Below are positions 41,765-49,795 of a DNA stretch of 64,000 bases, in pieces. A program made the position numbers and the translations under genes. The DNA comes from Paenibacillus bouchesdurhonensis. Lineage in GTDB: Bacteria; Bacillota; Bacilli; Paenibacillales; Paenibacillaceae. Position 1 is the stretch's first letter, and every line of letters begins with the position of its first letter. The stretch covers positions 2,411,466-2,475,465 of the forward strand of contig NZ_LT732548.1 of the NCBI RefSeq assembly GCF_900155685.1. Reading direction: 5' to 3'. Below the pieces are notes generated by a model. It did not search any database. It was not told the origin of the DNA and was given only the letters and a program-made list of their open reading frames with translations.

Positions 41765-42496
41765 ATGGCGAGAAGAAAGAGCAAGGCGAAACAAGAAGAG
41801 GAGCTTGTTCAGGCGCTGCTAACTTTGATAGTCTTTATTTCAATATTTGGTACATTCAGTCTGACAAAGTCTCTTCAGGCAACCATCACTGTCACTGTGC
41901 TGGCCGTGGCTGTGTTCATTGCAGTACTTATCATTATAGGCATCAAGCGTACTGAACGCTTAAAGCGCTCCGGGATCGCGGACATCGATAAGATGGAAGG
42001 AGTCCAGTTCGAACAATACTTGGGTCATTTATTCCAAGCCCAGGGATATAAAACCCAGGTGACCAAGGCCGCGGGCGATTTTGGAGCGGATCTGATACTC
42101 CAGAAGGCAGGCAGGAAAATAGTCATCCAGGCAAAGAGATACAGCAAGAACGTCGGAATTAAGGCGGTGCAAGAAGCGCAGGCAGCCATTGCTCACTATG
42201 GAGCTGTAGAAGCCTGGGTGGTCACGAATAGCGATTTCACTGCAGCCGCTTATGACCTTGCAAAATCAAATCAGGTTCGCTTAATAAACCGCGAGGCACT
42301 TGTCGAAATGATCCTTGCTATGAATCCGGGAACTGCGCCTGCGCCAAAGGCGGTAATGGCGGCGACGCCGATTGACGAGATGACTTGTCCTAAATGCGGG
42401 AATAAATTGGTGCTCCGGAACAGTGCGAAAGGTCAGTTTTACGGATGCAGCAGCTTTCCGAAGTGCCGATACATGAGGAAAAGCCAGGTTGGATAA
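41765..42496 (+). CDS. Membrane-anchored Mrr-type restriction endonuclease-like protein
   Basis: 243 residues. Two N-terminal membrane helices (about residues 15-65: 'LTLIVFISIFGTF', 'TVTVLAVAVFIAVLIIIG') are followed by an Mrr-type nuclease fold 'VQFEQYLGHLFQAQGYKTQV', with catalytic 'GDFGADLIL' and 'IVIQAKRY' (D...QxK). A topoisomerase-type zinc ribbon ends it, 'EMTCPKCGNKLVLRN' and 'FYGCSSFPKCRYM'. This fusion is common in Firmicutes, with unproven function. It is intact in a decayed prophage, perhaps kept as cargo or belonging to an older insertion. Confidence 0.8.
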   Translation: MARRKSKAKQEEELVQALLTLIVFISIFGTFSLTKSLQATITVTVLAVAVFIAVLIIIGIKRTERLKRSGIADIDKMEGVQFEQYLGHLFQAQGYKTQVTKAAGDFGADLILQKAGRKIVIQAKRYSKNVGIKAVQEAQAAIAHYGAVEAWVVTNSDFTAAAYDLAKSNQVRLINREALVEMILAMNPGTAPAPKAVMAATPIDEMTCPKCGNKLVLRNSAKGQFYGCSSFPKCRYMRKSQVG

Positions 42497-42894
42497 TGAA
42501 ATAGTGAGGAAAATGAAGATTTCTTTGGGCGGGGCGGAATTAACTTGGAGATTCAACGATTTAGATTTTTGACCCTGTTCTTCAACAATCAATATAATGA
42601 TCTTGTAATACGTATCTAGTTACTAAGTACGTATTCCTTTATAGCAAAGAGCGCAGCGTTTTTGCGGCGGCCGGGTACGGACGCAATTCTCTAATGCGTA
42701 TAAATCCCTTAAATATCGTCATTAAAACCACGAAAACCGTTATTCAGGTGATGAAATCGTACATATTCAATCGAAGTCGTTCCGTCCTGGAGCGGCTTTT
42801 TTATTTTGTCGGACGGAGCGTGATTGCATGAAAATCCTTCAATGGTTGGTTAAGATGACATCGGAGTAGCCAAGAAATAGAGGTAAGCGGAGAC
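42497..42894. other. Gap of about 400 bases with palindrome and weak terminator
   Basis: No supported gene. AATACGTA (42607-42614) is repeated inverted as TACGTATT (42628-42635). AGTCGTTCC/GGAGCGGCTTTTTT (about 42775-42803) is an imperfect terminator-like hairpin. Otherwise it looks like phage intergenic debris. Confidence 0.4.
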
Positions 42895-43023
42895 ATGACT
42901 GGCAAACGTAATAAGTTGCGGAGACCACGTTATGAACCGAAGCAGCCGAGAAAGTGTAAGGACTGCATTTGGGGATATCGTGGACAGGGACGAAACAGCT
43001 CTGCAGCAAGCAACGATGTGTGA
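42895..43023 (+). CDS. Small phage-type basic CxxC protein
   Basis: 42 residues from ATG 42895 with GGAG five bases upstream. It has a basic N-terminus 'GKRNKLRRPRYEPKQP' and 'KCKDCIWG', a two-Cys zinc-like knuckle; similar phage miniproteins usually have a second Cys pair, absent here, so the end may be degraded. Overlaps a longer open frame (42932-43195) that lacks a ribosome site. Confidence 0.45.
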   Translation: MTGKRNKLRRPRYEPKQPRKCKDCIWGYRGQGRNSSAASNDV

Positions 43024-43072
43024 ATCAGGTAAATCCTTCCTGATGTCGAATCATCATGTTGGAGGGATTCTA

Positions 43073-43195
43073 GTGAAAATTGATAATATCGTAGATTATT
43101 CTCTGAAATCAATAGCTCGTAGAATTAAGAAAGCACCGAGCAAGAAGATAGCAGAGTTTGCTTCGAAAAATGTTCTGAGGAGCACTTATATGTAG
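43073..43195 (+). CDS. Possible 40-residue remnant protein
   Basis: GTG 43073 with GGAGGG six bases upstream, reading 'KIDNIVDYSLKSIARRIKK' then 'APSKKIAEFASKN'. Basic and helical. It lies between the CxxC miniprotein and a broken tail-fibre gene, so it is more likely debris than an active gene. Confidence 0.3.
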   Translation: MKIDNIVDYSLKSIARRIKKAPSKKIAEFASKNVLRSTYM

Positions 43196-43203
43196 TTGAT
43201 GAT

Positions 43204-43733
43204 CCTGATCTAGTGGCAGCAAACTTTCCGAAAGATGTTAATCTATTTGGGATACAAGGCATTCATGAACGCATGACGACAGCGGAAAACAGGCTTTCGC
43301 CGCTGCAATCACAAGGAAGGGCGTTTCTGCAAGTGCCAATGATTCTAACACCGTGTTGGTGGGGAAAATAGATCAGATTGTTACAGGAATGAAGAGTGCT
43401 TCTGGTTCGTTAGAATTTTCAGGTTCGCTCGATCAACGCACTATATCAGGACTCGCTTTTATACCGAAATTAATAATACTACGAGTCACTCTTGAGAGAA
43501 GTGCGTATACTCCCAACGACACCAATGGATTTAACTTCAAGGCACATTTTATTGTAACTTCAACTACCCCGAACTACTCCTTTGACGGGTCTGTCAATAG
43601 CCCGATTTATGGAACACATAGAATAAGCGCGGGAGTGAATGTAACATTTGGAGCGAATTTTATTGTACTAAATTTTACAGGTACCAATTTATACCCCTAT
43701 CAGACCGTAACATATACAATTTACGGTGAATAG
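43204..43733 (+). pseudogene. Frameshifted tail-fibre C-terminus
   Basis: The first frame reads 'FPKDVNLFGIQGIHERMTTA'. After a frame change near 43285 the second frame reads 'AFAAAITRKGVSASANDSNT', then 'VLVGKIDQIVTGMKSASGSL' and a beta-rich end to 43733 ('ISGLAFIPKLIILRV'). This is the layout of Paenibacillus/Bacillus phage tail-fibre ends, where A-IT.KGVSAS repeats precede a receptor-binding domain. The N-terminal part is lost. Confidence 0.7.
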
Positions 43734-43925
43734 TACTTCCCATGAAATAAAAACGAAGGGTGTTGAAGATGATCTTAATGCCTCTAGAGTGAATTCTATC
43801 TGTCCTCCTCACGTCCCCTTACTGTCCGTAATAAGGCCAATAAATACCCTGTGCTTCTTATAGAATGAATGTAGCAGATATAAGAAATAGTTGTCACGTA
43901 CTATAAGAAGCGGAGGTATTCATTC

Positions 43926-44906
43926 ATGGCAAAAACAGATTGGACATTAACGGATACGGTAAAGCCGGATGACTTCAATAACATTGGGCGAGAAATTAAT
44001 CAGTTGCGTACGGATGTGGATCATATTGAGGTTCCAACAGCATCGTTAACGGAAGCGGGGATTGTGCAACTGTCGAATGCAACGAACAGCACCAGCGAAA
44101 TCGAGGCGTCAACTTCAAAGGCGACTAAAACGGCTTATGACACAGCGGTGGCCGCACAAAATACCGCTAACGCAGCCAATACAGCGGCAGCAGCTGCGCA
44201 GGCAAAGGCAAACGCGGCAGAGACGCCGTCTGGAGCACAGGCCAAAGTAAATGCGGCGGTCGGCCCGCTGTCCAGTTTGCTCACATCGGCCAAAGGCAAC
44301 ACCGTCTCGGCGATCAACGAGCTTTTTACATCTGCCAGTAACGGTAAAACTGCGGTCGCTGCCGCTATTACTGGCAAAGGGGTTCCAGCGTCAGGCAGCG
44401 ATACATTTGGGCAATTGGCAACGAAGATTAGATCAATATCCACATCCACTTATGGGACAATACCTCGACAGCCCGAGCAGTCGGATTTTCTTAATAGAAA
44501 CGGAGAGAGACGTGACAGAACTATAGCAACCCTACCAGCAAGTAAAGGGATATATATTATCCCATACTTAACATTATCCTGTGATAGTTATACAGTTCCA
44601 AGGGAAGCCAGCATACAACTATCGCTGAAAAATACCAGCACAAATAAAACTATAAATTTAGGCATTACTGGCGGCGTCACAGGTTCTTCGTTTAGATTGG
44701 TTATATACAACATGATTATTGATACAGCAGATGGAGGGAGCTATGTAAAAGAACTTAGTTATCCTAACTATAGTAACACAAGGGAAGCAATCAGTTTAAA
44801 TGACTTTACCCTTGATGCTCCTATTGATTTGATTTTTACGTATTATATTCAAGACACCGATTACAGATACTTTAGGTGGAGCGTAGACAAAATATCATAT
44901 GCGTAG
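43926..44906 (+). CDS. Phage tail-fibre protein
   Basis: 326 residues, intact. The N-terminus is 'WTLTDTVKPDDFNNIGREIN'. A low-complexity Ala/Asn segment 'NTANAANTAAAAAQAKANAA' and 'VAAAITGKGVPASGSDTFGQ' form a shaft, then a C-terminal beta-domain with 'GIYIIPYLTLSCDSYTVP' presumably binds the host surface. GCGGAGG precedes ATG 43926. Compared with the neighbouring broken fibre it shares the GKGV.AS motif, so the two derive from related genes. Confidence 0.8.
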   Translation: MAKTDWTLTDTVKPDDFNNIGREINQLRTDVDHIEVPTASLTEAGIVQLSNATNSTSEIEASTSKATKTAYDTAVAAQNTANAANTAAAAAQAKANAAETPSGAQAKVNAAVGPLSSLLTSAKGNTVSAINELFTSASNGKTAVAAAITGKGVPASGSDTFGQLATKIRSISTSTYGTIPRQPEQSDFLNRNGERRDRTIATLPASKGIYIIPYLTLSCDSYTVPREASIQLSLKNTSTNKTINLGITGGVTGSSFRLVIYNMIIDTADGGSYVKELSYPNYSNTREAISLNDFTLDAPIDLIFTYYIQDTDYRYFRWSVDKISYA

Positions 44907-44963
44907 AAGGGTGTTGACAAGGATCAGAATGTTTCAATCGAAGGATCGCGTCGAAGCAATTGA

Positions 44964-45200
44964 ATCTTCGATACAGACGCAGCGACGATACAACAAATTA
45001 TTAAGTTCACAGGGAAGGGGGTTACACTTGATTATGATGCTGATGGCAGTGTTAGAGTAGGGATCAAGAAAGATGCTAAAAGCGTTCTCCTAGTTAAGTT
45101 AGGTCAGTTTATTTACAAAACCAGCAGCAACGAGCTGGGCGTTTGTGATTATGAATACCTGATATCAGAATACGAAGAAATTACTGAAGCAGCAGAATAG
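44964..45200 (+). pseudogene. Phage structural protein remnant without a start codon
   Basis: An open stretch of 78 codons with no usable start: 'QQIIKFTGKGVTLDYDADGS', then 'KSVLLVKLGQFIYKTSSNEL' and an acidic end. A TGA at 44961 interrupts it upstream. It is probably the tail of a fibre-associated gene. The rest of the 44907-45359 gap shows a plain promoter-like stretch before the secreted protein. Confidence 0.4.
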
Positions 45201-45359
45201 AATAAGAGGCAGCGCCGTAAGGTGTTTTTTATGACAAATTCCAAACACAAGCGAAACAACCTAGTATATGGTAAATTCGTCGCATTCATTTAAAGTTAGC
45301 AAGCGATATAATAGAGTTCGAATCTAGCGATTCTAATATACTGTAAAGGGTGGAAGAAC

Positions 45360-45815
45360 ATGAAATTTAAGAAGATGTTAACTGTTCTCTTTACATCAAT
45401 GATGCTACTTACATTCTCGTCGTCTGCAAATGCTGCTGTTGGATTCGCTGATACTAAGGCACAAGCATTTTCGATTCAACCAAAGGCAGCTGGTAATGAG
45501 TCGATGTCTATGTCACTTTCAAGTAGTAACGATGTCGATTGGTACAAATGGACAAATAACACCGGTACAGATAAGTTTATTAGTACTGCCATTGTTGTGT
45601 TTGATAATACCAGTCGAAGTAAGTACCACATCGGACATGAACTTGTTTATAAAGACGGACGCAGTACAGATATCTTCTATTCTTATGACGGGAGGGGGAT
45701 TTCTCATATTTACGTACCTGCTGGTGCGACACTCTATACTAGAGTAGAAGCAAATGTCTTCATTGATCCATCTATAGTTTATTGGCTATTTGTTGTAAAT
45801 CACGAGTTAGACTAG
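45360..45815 (+). CDS. Secreted beta-sandwich protein, intact prophage cargo
   Basis: 151 residues. The signal peptide 'KKMLTVLFTSMMLLTFSSSA' has a cleavage site near 'ANA-AV'. The mature part resembles a PPC-type (pre-peptidase C-terminal) beta-sandwich: 'SSSNDVDWYKWTNNTGTDKF' and 'IYVPAGATLYTRVEANV'. GGGTGG precedes ATG 45360. It is complete in a region where most phage genes are broken, so it may serve the host; no catalytic motif is seen. Confidence 0.65.
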   Translation: MKFKKMLTVLFTSMMLLTFSSSANAAVGFADTKAQAFSIQPKAAGNESMSMSLSSSNDVDWYKWTNNTGTDKFISTAIVVFDNTSRSKYHIGHELVYKDGRSTDIFYSYDGRGISHIYVPAGATLYTRVEANVFIDPSIVYWLFVVNHELD

Positions 45816-45900
45816 TGGTGGTTATATGAAAAGCGCCCTCGGGTGCTTTTTTTATGCCCTCGGAGCCGATCCGGGGGCTATTTGTATTGGGGGAGAAGGA

Positions 45901-46178
45901 ATGGACATTGCGGCAATCGTCGGATTGGTAGCTGCGATCAGTGGAGTCATACTTGGCTGGACTGGTCGATCGCGCCAGATTCGGAAAGAAGGACGGTCAG
46001 ATGGCAGTGGAGAAGGGGCTCTGCGGCAAGATGTGGAGTACATTAAGCGGGGCGTCGATGACATCAAGGTTGATATGCGAATTCAAAACCAGCGCAGGAC
46101 GGAATATCTGAGCGCGTCACACGGGTGGAAGAGTCGGCCAAGCAAGCACACAAGCGGCTTGACAGGTTGGAAGAATAA
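45901..46178 (+). pseudogene. XhlA-type holin-associated protein, frameshifted
   Basis: It begins 'DIAAIVGLVAAISGVILGW' (membrane segment), then 'GALRQDVEYIKRGVDDIKVD', the XhlA-like pattern. Near 46105 the frame changes, and the expected ending 'RVTRVEESAKQAHKRLDRLE' is read in another frame to a stop at 46178. Without the shift the product would be a normal ~90-residue XhlA-like protein. Confidence 0.75.
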
Positions 46179-46201
46179 TATATTGAAAGGGAGGAAGCAA
46201 G

Positions 46202-46809
46202 ATGAAAGATTCTGATTTTATCGCTAAGATTGCTGCCTACGCCGTTGCAGATATGCAGGATACATTTATCCCCGCATCGTTAACGATAGCTCAGGCGGCG
46301 CTAGAGAGTGCCTGGGGAGCAAGTGGGCTAACAAGCAAGGCTAATAATCTTTTCGGAATCAAGGGGACTGGCCCGGCCGGTAGCGTAACTATGCCGACGA
46401 CCGAGTATGTAAATGAGTAAACCAATAAAAGTTAATGCGGCATTTAGGGCATACAACAACTGGGGCGAGTCGATCCGCGACCACTCAAAATTAATTCTCA
46501 ATGGTGTCTCTTGGAACAGAAATCTGTACAAAAAGGTGATTGGCGCGGATGGCCGAACAGCAGCTCGCGAGATCGCCGCAGCTGGCTACGCTACTGATCC
46601 GGGATACGCCACTAAGATAATATGCATTGATGGAGTAGTACGATCTGTACAAATATGACGGGCAAGGGAAGGGTGTTGAGAAGGTGGCAGAACGTGATAT
46701 TAACAAAGTTAGTGCTTGGGCGGCAGAAAATTGGTCAGAGGCTGTTAAAAATGGCTACTTCGACGGGAGCCGTCCGGGTGCGGCAATGATGCGGGAAGAG
46801 ATGGCGTAA
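46202..46809 (+). pseudogene. Prophage lysin (GH73-like glucosaminidase plus wall-binding domain), frameshifted
   Basis: Frame one has 'IPASLTIAQAALESAWGASG' and 'ANNLFGIKGTGPAG', the GH73/FlgJ-type active-site region. Frame two (from 46413) has 'AAFRAYNNWGESIRDHSKLI' and 'AAREIAAAGYATDPGYATKI'. A third frame ends with 'AENWSEAVKNGYFDGSRPG', an S-layer-homology-like wall-binding repeat. Two frame changes (near 46410 and 46625) kill the gene. Confidence 0.8.
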
Positions 46810-46891
46810 CTATGCACTTTGGATCGTATCGTTTCTCAAGTGTTGTTGCAGTTGCAGTTGCTCGGCCACCTGACAGAAGCCTTTGAGTTGA

Positions 46892-47008
46892 CTGATATTA
46901 TGGCGCGAGGATATCCTAACTGTCGCTAACGTGTTCTTGGGGTTGCTAGCTACACTCGGAATTATCAGTAACCCAACTAAGCCGAATAGCGGCGGGGATA
47001 ATCTGTAA
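46892..47008 (+). pseudogene. phiLC3-type holin C-terminal remnant
   Basis: A 38-codon stretch 'LTVANVFLGLLATLGIISNP' ending 'TKPNSGGDNL', the second membrane helix and tail of a phiLC3 holin; the first helix is not recoverable. It completes a broken lysis cassette with the two preceding pseudogenes. Confidence 0.6.
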
Positions 47009-47673
47009 AACCAAAAGGGGATTCTGTTGGAAGGAGTCCCCTTACTTACATATAATGAGTGTTTTATTCGCCTTTAAAGGCAGTTTAATGGATATACATA
47101 TTGCAAAATCATTGTTTGAAAACAATTGCGCCGAGCTACATTAGGAAACAACTAGCAATGGCACTTGTGATGGCTATTAAAAAATGAAACTGTAATTTCG
47201 TGCGCACATTCAGAGGGTGAGAATTCATTTTGTCTGATATATAATTCTGAAGTTATGAGATTATCAATGAGTCGGATGGATCAAGAAATACAGTTAAAGG
47301 CAATAGAAATCATAGAGAAGTCATTTGGATAACCGATGAGGACATTTAACAAAGAGAGCAGTAATGATCCAGGGTTGAATATTTTTTATTTAGAATGGAA
47401 CAGTGAAGTTTGTCAGGTGATTATGAAGGAATTATACGACGAAGATATGCTTTAATCCTCTGGTTCTTCACTAACGGTTAACTGCAAAAAGTGCAGTAAT
47501 CAGCTCAACAAGCCAAGCGTAAGTGGATGAACTAACAGATTAAATAAATCACGGAAAAATCACGAAAACGGAAAAGCGCCAGAAAGCTGTACGGAGGGAA
47601 ATCCATAATTACATCTGTATCCACTAAAAAAATGGACAAGAACTAACTGCGTGAAAGTGTGTGGAGAAATGCA
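47009..47673. other. Prophage right-end debris, about 660 bases
   Basis: An AAGGGGA/TCCCCTT inverted repeat lies near 47014-47045. Two short open frames are present ('MDQEIQLKAIEIIEKSFG' just before 47331, and a 39-residue frame at 47336-47455). Neither has convincing support. Otherwise I see nothing. Confidence 0.4.
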
Positions 47674-47698
47674 CATGATGGGATGGGTTACTCCAATG
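47674..47698 (+). repeat. attR of the spoIIM prophage
   Basis: Identical to 40410-40434. Downstream bases 47699-47713 continue the original spoIIM frame (Leu-Asp-Leu-Ala-stop). Confidence 0.9.
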
Positions 47699-47729
47699 CT
47701 TGATCTGGCCTAGAACTCTAGCAAAATGT

Positions 47730-47759
47730 TTGACTTTGTTGATTAACTCCCCCTATAAT
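47730..47759 (+). promoter_or_regulatory. Candidate fur promoter
   Basis: TTGACT (47730-47735) and TATAAT (47754-47759), 18-base spacer, 58 bases before fur. I see no clear 19-bp Fur box in it. Confidence 0.6.
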
Positions 47760-47817
47760 GAAAGAAGTGATTGTAGATATTAGATCAATGAGCGGCGATT
47801 CCTGGGGGAGGGAGAAC

Positions 47818-48294
47818 ATGGAAGCAAAGATCGACAAAATCAAGCAGCAGTTACAATCCCAGGGTTATAAATTAACGCCCCAACGGGAAGCTACAGTACG
47901 GATACTGCTCGAGAACGAAGACGATCATCTTAGTGCGGAAGATGTTTTCATGCTCGTGAAAGATATTGCTCCTGAAATTGGTCTTGCGACCGTTTACCGT
48001 ACTTTGGAGTTGCTAAGTGAATTGCATGTCGTAGAGAAAATCAATTTTGGCGACGGCGTTGCCCGCTATGATTTAAGAACCGACACGAGCAAACATCATC
48101 ACCATCACCTCATTTGCGTACAATGTGGAGCGATGGATGAAATCCGCGAGGATTGGCTTGGGCCACTGGAAGAAAGGCTGGAGGAAGAGTTTAACTTCTC
48201 TGTACTCGATCACCGTCTTGATTTCCACGGGATTTGTTACCGTTGTAAAGATAAGAATGACAACAATCCCGAATCCGGCGATAAGAAATCTTAA
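47818..48294 (+). CDS. fur: Ferric uptake regulator Fur
   Basis: 158 residues, very close in pattern to Bacillus Fur: 'LTPQREATVRILLENEDDHL', 'EIGLATVYRTLELLSELHVV', 'INFGDGVARYDLR'. The metal sites are in 'HHHHHLICVQCGAMDEI' and 'HRLDFHGICYRCKD' with two CxxC pairs. Represses iron uptake when Fe2+ is bound. The start is ATG 47818 behind GGGAGGGAG; the open frame to 47758 begins in the promoter. In Bacillus it directly follows spoIIM, here separated only by the prophage. Confidence 0.95.
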   Translation: MEAKIDKIKQQLQSQGYKLTPQREATVRILLENEDDHLSAEDVFMLVKDIAPEIGLATVYRTLELLSELHVVEKINFGDGVARYDLRTDTSKHHHHHLICVQCGAMDEIREDWLGPLEERLEEEFNFSVLDHRLDFHGICYRCKDKNDNNPESGDKKS

Positions 48295-48304
48295 GTCCGC
48301 ATTT

Positions 48305-48343
48305 AAAGCTCCGCACGGCCGCCGCGCTGTGAGGGGCTTTTTT
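48305..48343 (+). terminator. Terminator after fur
   Basis: AAAGCTCCGCAC (48305-48316) pairs imperfectly with GTGAGGGGCTTT, followed by TTTTTT. Confidence 0.75.
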
Positions 48344-48541
48344 AAGATTATAAAACTTATTAGGTCGAAGCCTGCTTGGTTCATCGCGATACTGGAATAC
48401 ATAACGTTATGGATTGATTTTGTCCAGGTACCAGCCACATAATCCCTCGGTGTCTCCTATATACTATAAGATAAGGCGCCTGTCCGGCCTGATTGAGGTT
48501 GAATGACAGGCGAGAACGGGTATAGAAAGAGGGAGAGGATT

Positions 48542-48778
48542 ATGGTAATCTCGCTTCGGAAATGTCTGCGCAGTGTAAAGTATGTAATGATATTTCTTGC
48601 ACTGGCTTATTTATTGTACAAGGTGACAGGGGCTTTTGGCGGATATTTGTTCCCTGGGGATAAATACCGTATTCCCGATAGCTCTGCCGTAAAGGTGTTT
48701 CAGACGGAAGGAAGCAGCAGTAAGGGACTAGAATATATGGCTGACCGCTTAAAACTGTTTTATTGGTACGGGGAATAG
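48542..48778 (+). CDS. yqzK: DUF4227 family protein (YqzK-like)
   Basis: 78 residues from ATG 48542 (GGGAGAGGA upstream). One membrane helix 'VMIFLALAYLLYKVTGAFG', then 'YRIPDSSAVKVFQT' and the end 'ADRLKLFYWYGE', the DUF4227 signature. It is located between fur and xerD exactly as yqzK in Bacillus. The function is unknown. Confidence 0.85.
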   Translation: MVISLRKCLRSVKYVMIFLALAYLLYKVTGAFGGYLFPGDKYRIPDSSAVKVFQTEGSSSKGLEYMADRLKLFYWYGE

Positions 48779-48797
48779 CGGGGGAATCGAAGGGGAA

Positions 48798-49724
48798 ATG
48801 GGGGCGCGAGTCTTGGAACAATATATTGCCCCATTTATGGGTTATTTAGCTGATCATAAAAGGTTGAGCGCGGCAACATTGGAGTGTTACCAGAGAGATG
48901 TTGAGCAATTCATCGGTTATTTACGGGAGCGGGAAATCGTAGAGCCAGTCCAAATCACGAAGGCAGGCGTGAAGCTGTATTTTTCAACGCTAAGCAAGGC
49001 GGGCAAGGCCCCGGCCACGATAGCCAGATCCTCGGTATCTTTGCGTGCTTTTTTTCAATATTTGCAGCAAGAACGGTTTGTTGATCATGATCCGGGTCAT
49101 TGGATCGAGTCGCCAAGAGTCGACAAATCTCCGCCGCAAACCCTAACCGTGGAAGAAGTGGATTTACTGTTGGACATGCCCGATACCTCTCAAGCATCAG
49201 GACTAAGGGATAGAGCGATGATGGAGCTGCTTTACGCTACGGGAATTCGGGTTTCCGAGTTAATTGCCTTGAATGTCCAAGACGTGGATACCACGATGCG
49301 GTATGTGAGATGCTCTGGGGGGAAGGAACGAATTATTCCGATGAGTACCGTTACAGCGCATTGGATTCAGCAATATTTAAGGGAGAGTCGTCCGCTCTTA
49401 TCGGGGGAGTCTACTGTAGAGGTGCTGTTCACGAACGCAAGGGGGGATCGCCTTACTCGCCAAGGCTTCTGGAAGATCGTTAAGAAGTACGGGAAAGAGG
49501 CGGGCATCGAGGCAGACATTACACCGCATATGCTCCGTCATTCTTTTGCTGTGCATTTATTAGAAGGCGGTGCAGATGTGAAATCGGTGCAGGAGATGCT
49601 GGGTCATACCGATATGGTTACAGTGCAAATGTATTTAAGCAAGACGAAGCCCAATTTGAAATCTGTTTACGAAGCATTTCACCCCCGCGCACGATCACAG
49701 ACGTCAAAGTCTCCTGCGGAGTGA
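48798..49724 (+). CDS. xerD: Tyrosine recombinase XerD
   Basis: 308 residues. The N-terminal domain 'AATLECYQRDVEQFIGYLRE' is followed by the catalytic domain with Arg in 'LLYATGIRVSELIALNVQD', HxxR in 'ITPHMLRHSFAVHLLEGGAD', and 'LGHTDMVTVQMYLS' with Tyr. Resolves chromosome dimers at dif with XerC. ATG 48798 has a poorly spaced site; TTG 48813 (starting 'MEQYIAPFMG') may be used. Synteny with Bacillus ripX is clear. deoB, found next in Bacillus, is missing here. Confidence 0.93.
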   Translation: MGARVLEQYIAPFMGYLADHKRLSAATLECYQRDVEQFIGYLREREIVEPVQITKAGVKLYFSTLSKAGKAPATIARSSVSLRAFFQYLQQERFVDHDPGHWIESPRVDKSPPQTLTVEEVDLLLDMPDTSQASGLRDRAMMELLYATGIRVSELIALNVQDVDTTMRYVRCSGGKERIIPMSTVTAHWIQQYLRESRPLLSGESTVEVLFTNARGDRLTRQGFWKIVKKYGKEAGIEADITPHMLRHSFAVHLLEGGADVKSVQEMLGHTDMVTVQMYLSKTKPNLKSVYEAFHPRARSQTSKSPAE

Positions 49725-49795
49725 GGCTTCGTGAATATTCCTTTTAACATATGCCTTAACGATTGAAATGAAATTATGAAAAGGAGATCAGTATT

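Larger units (their letters stand above)
40410..47698. mobile_element. 7.3-kb decayed prophage in the spoIIM 3' end
   Basis: Perfect 25-bp direct repeats (40410-40434 and 47674-47698) mark the ends, the left one inside spoIIM codons. A broken tyrosine integrase on the minus strand abuts the left end. The interior has tail-fibre fragments, an intact tail fibre, broken XhlA, lysin and phiLC3-type holin genes, plus a nuclease-like and a secreted protein. Head, packaging and replication genes are gone. It is a deletion remnant that kept its integration borders. Confidence 0.88.

Noticed and set aside
42932..43195. 87-codon frame starting at 42932
   Set aside because: No ribosome site at its start, and it overlaps the better supported CxxC miniprotein; only its last 40 codons (from GTG 43073) have a good ribosome site.
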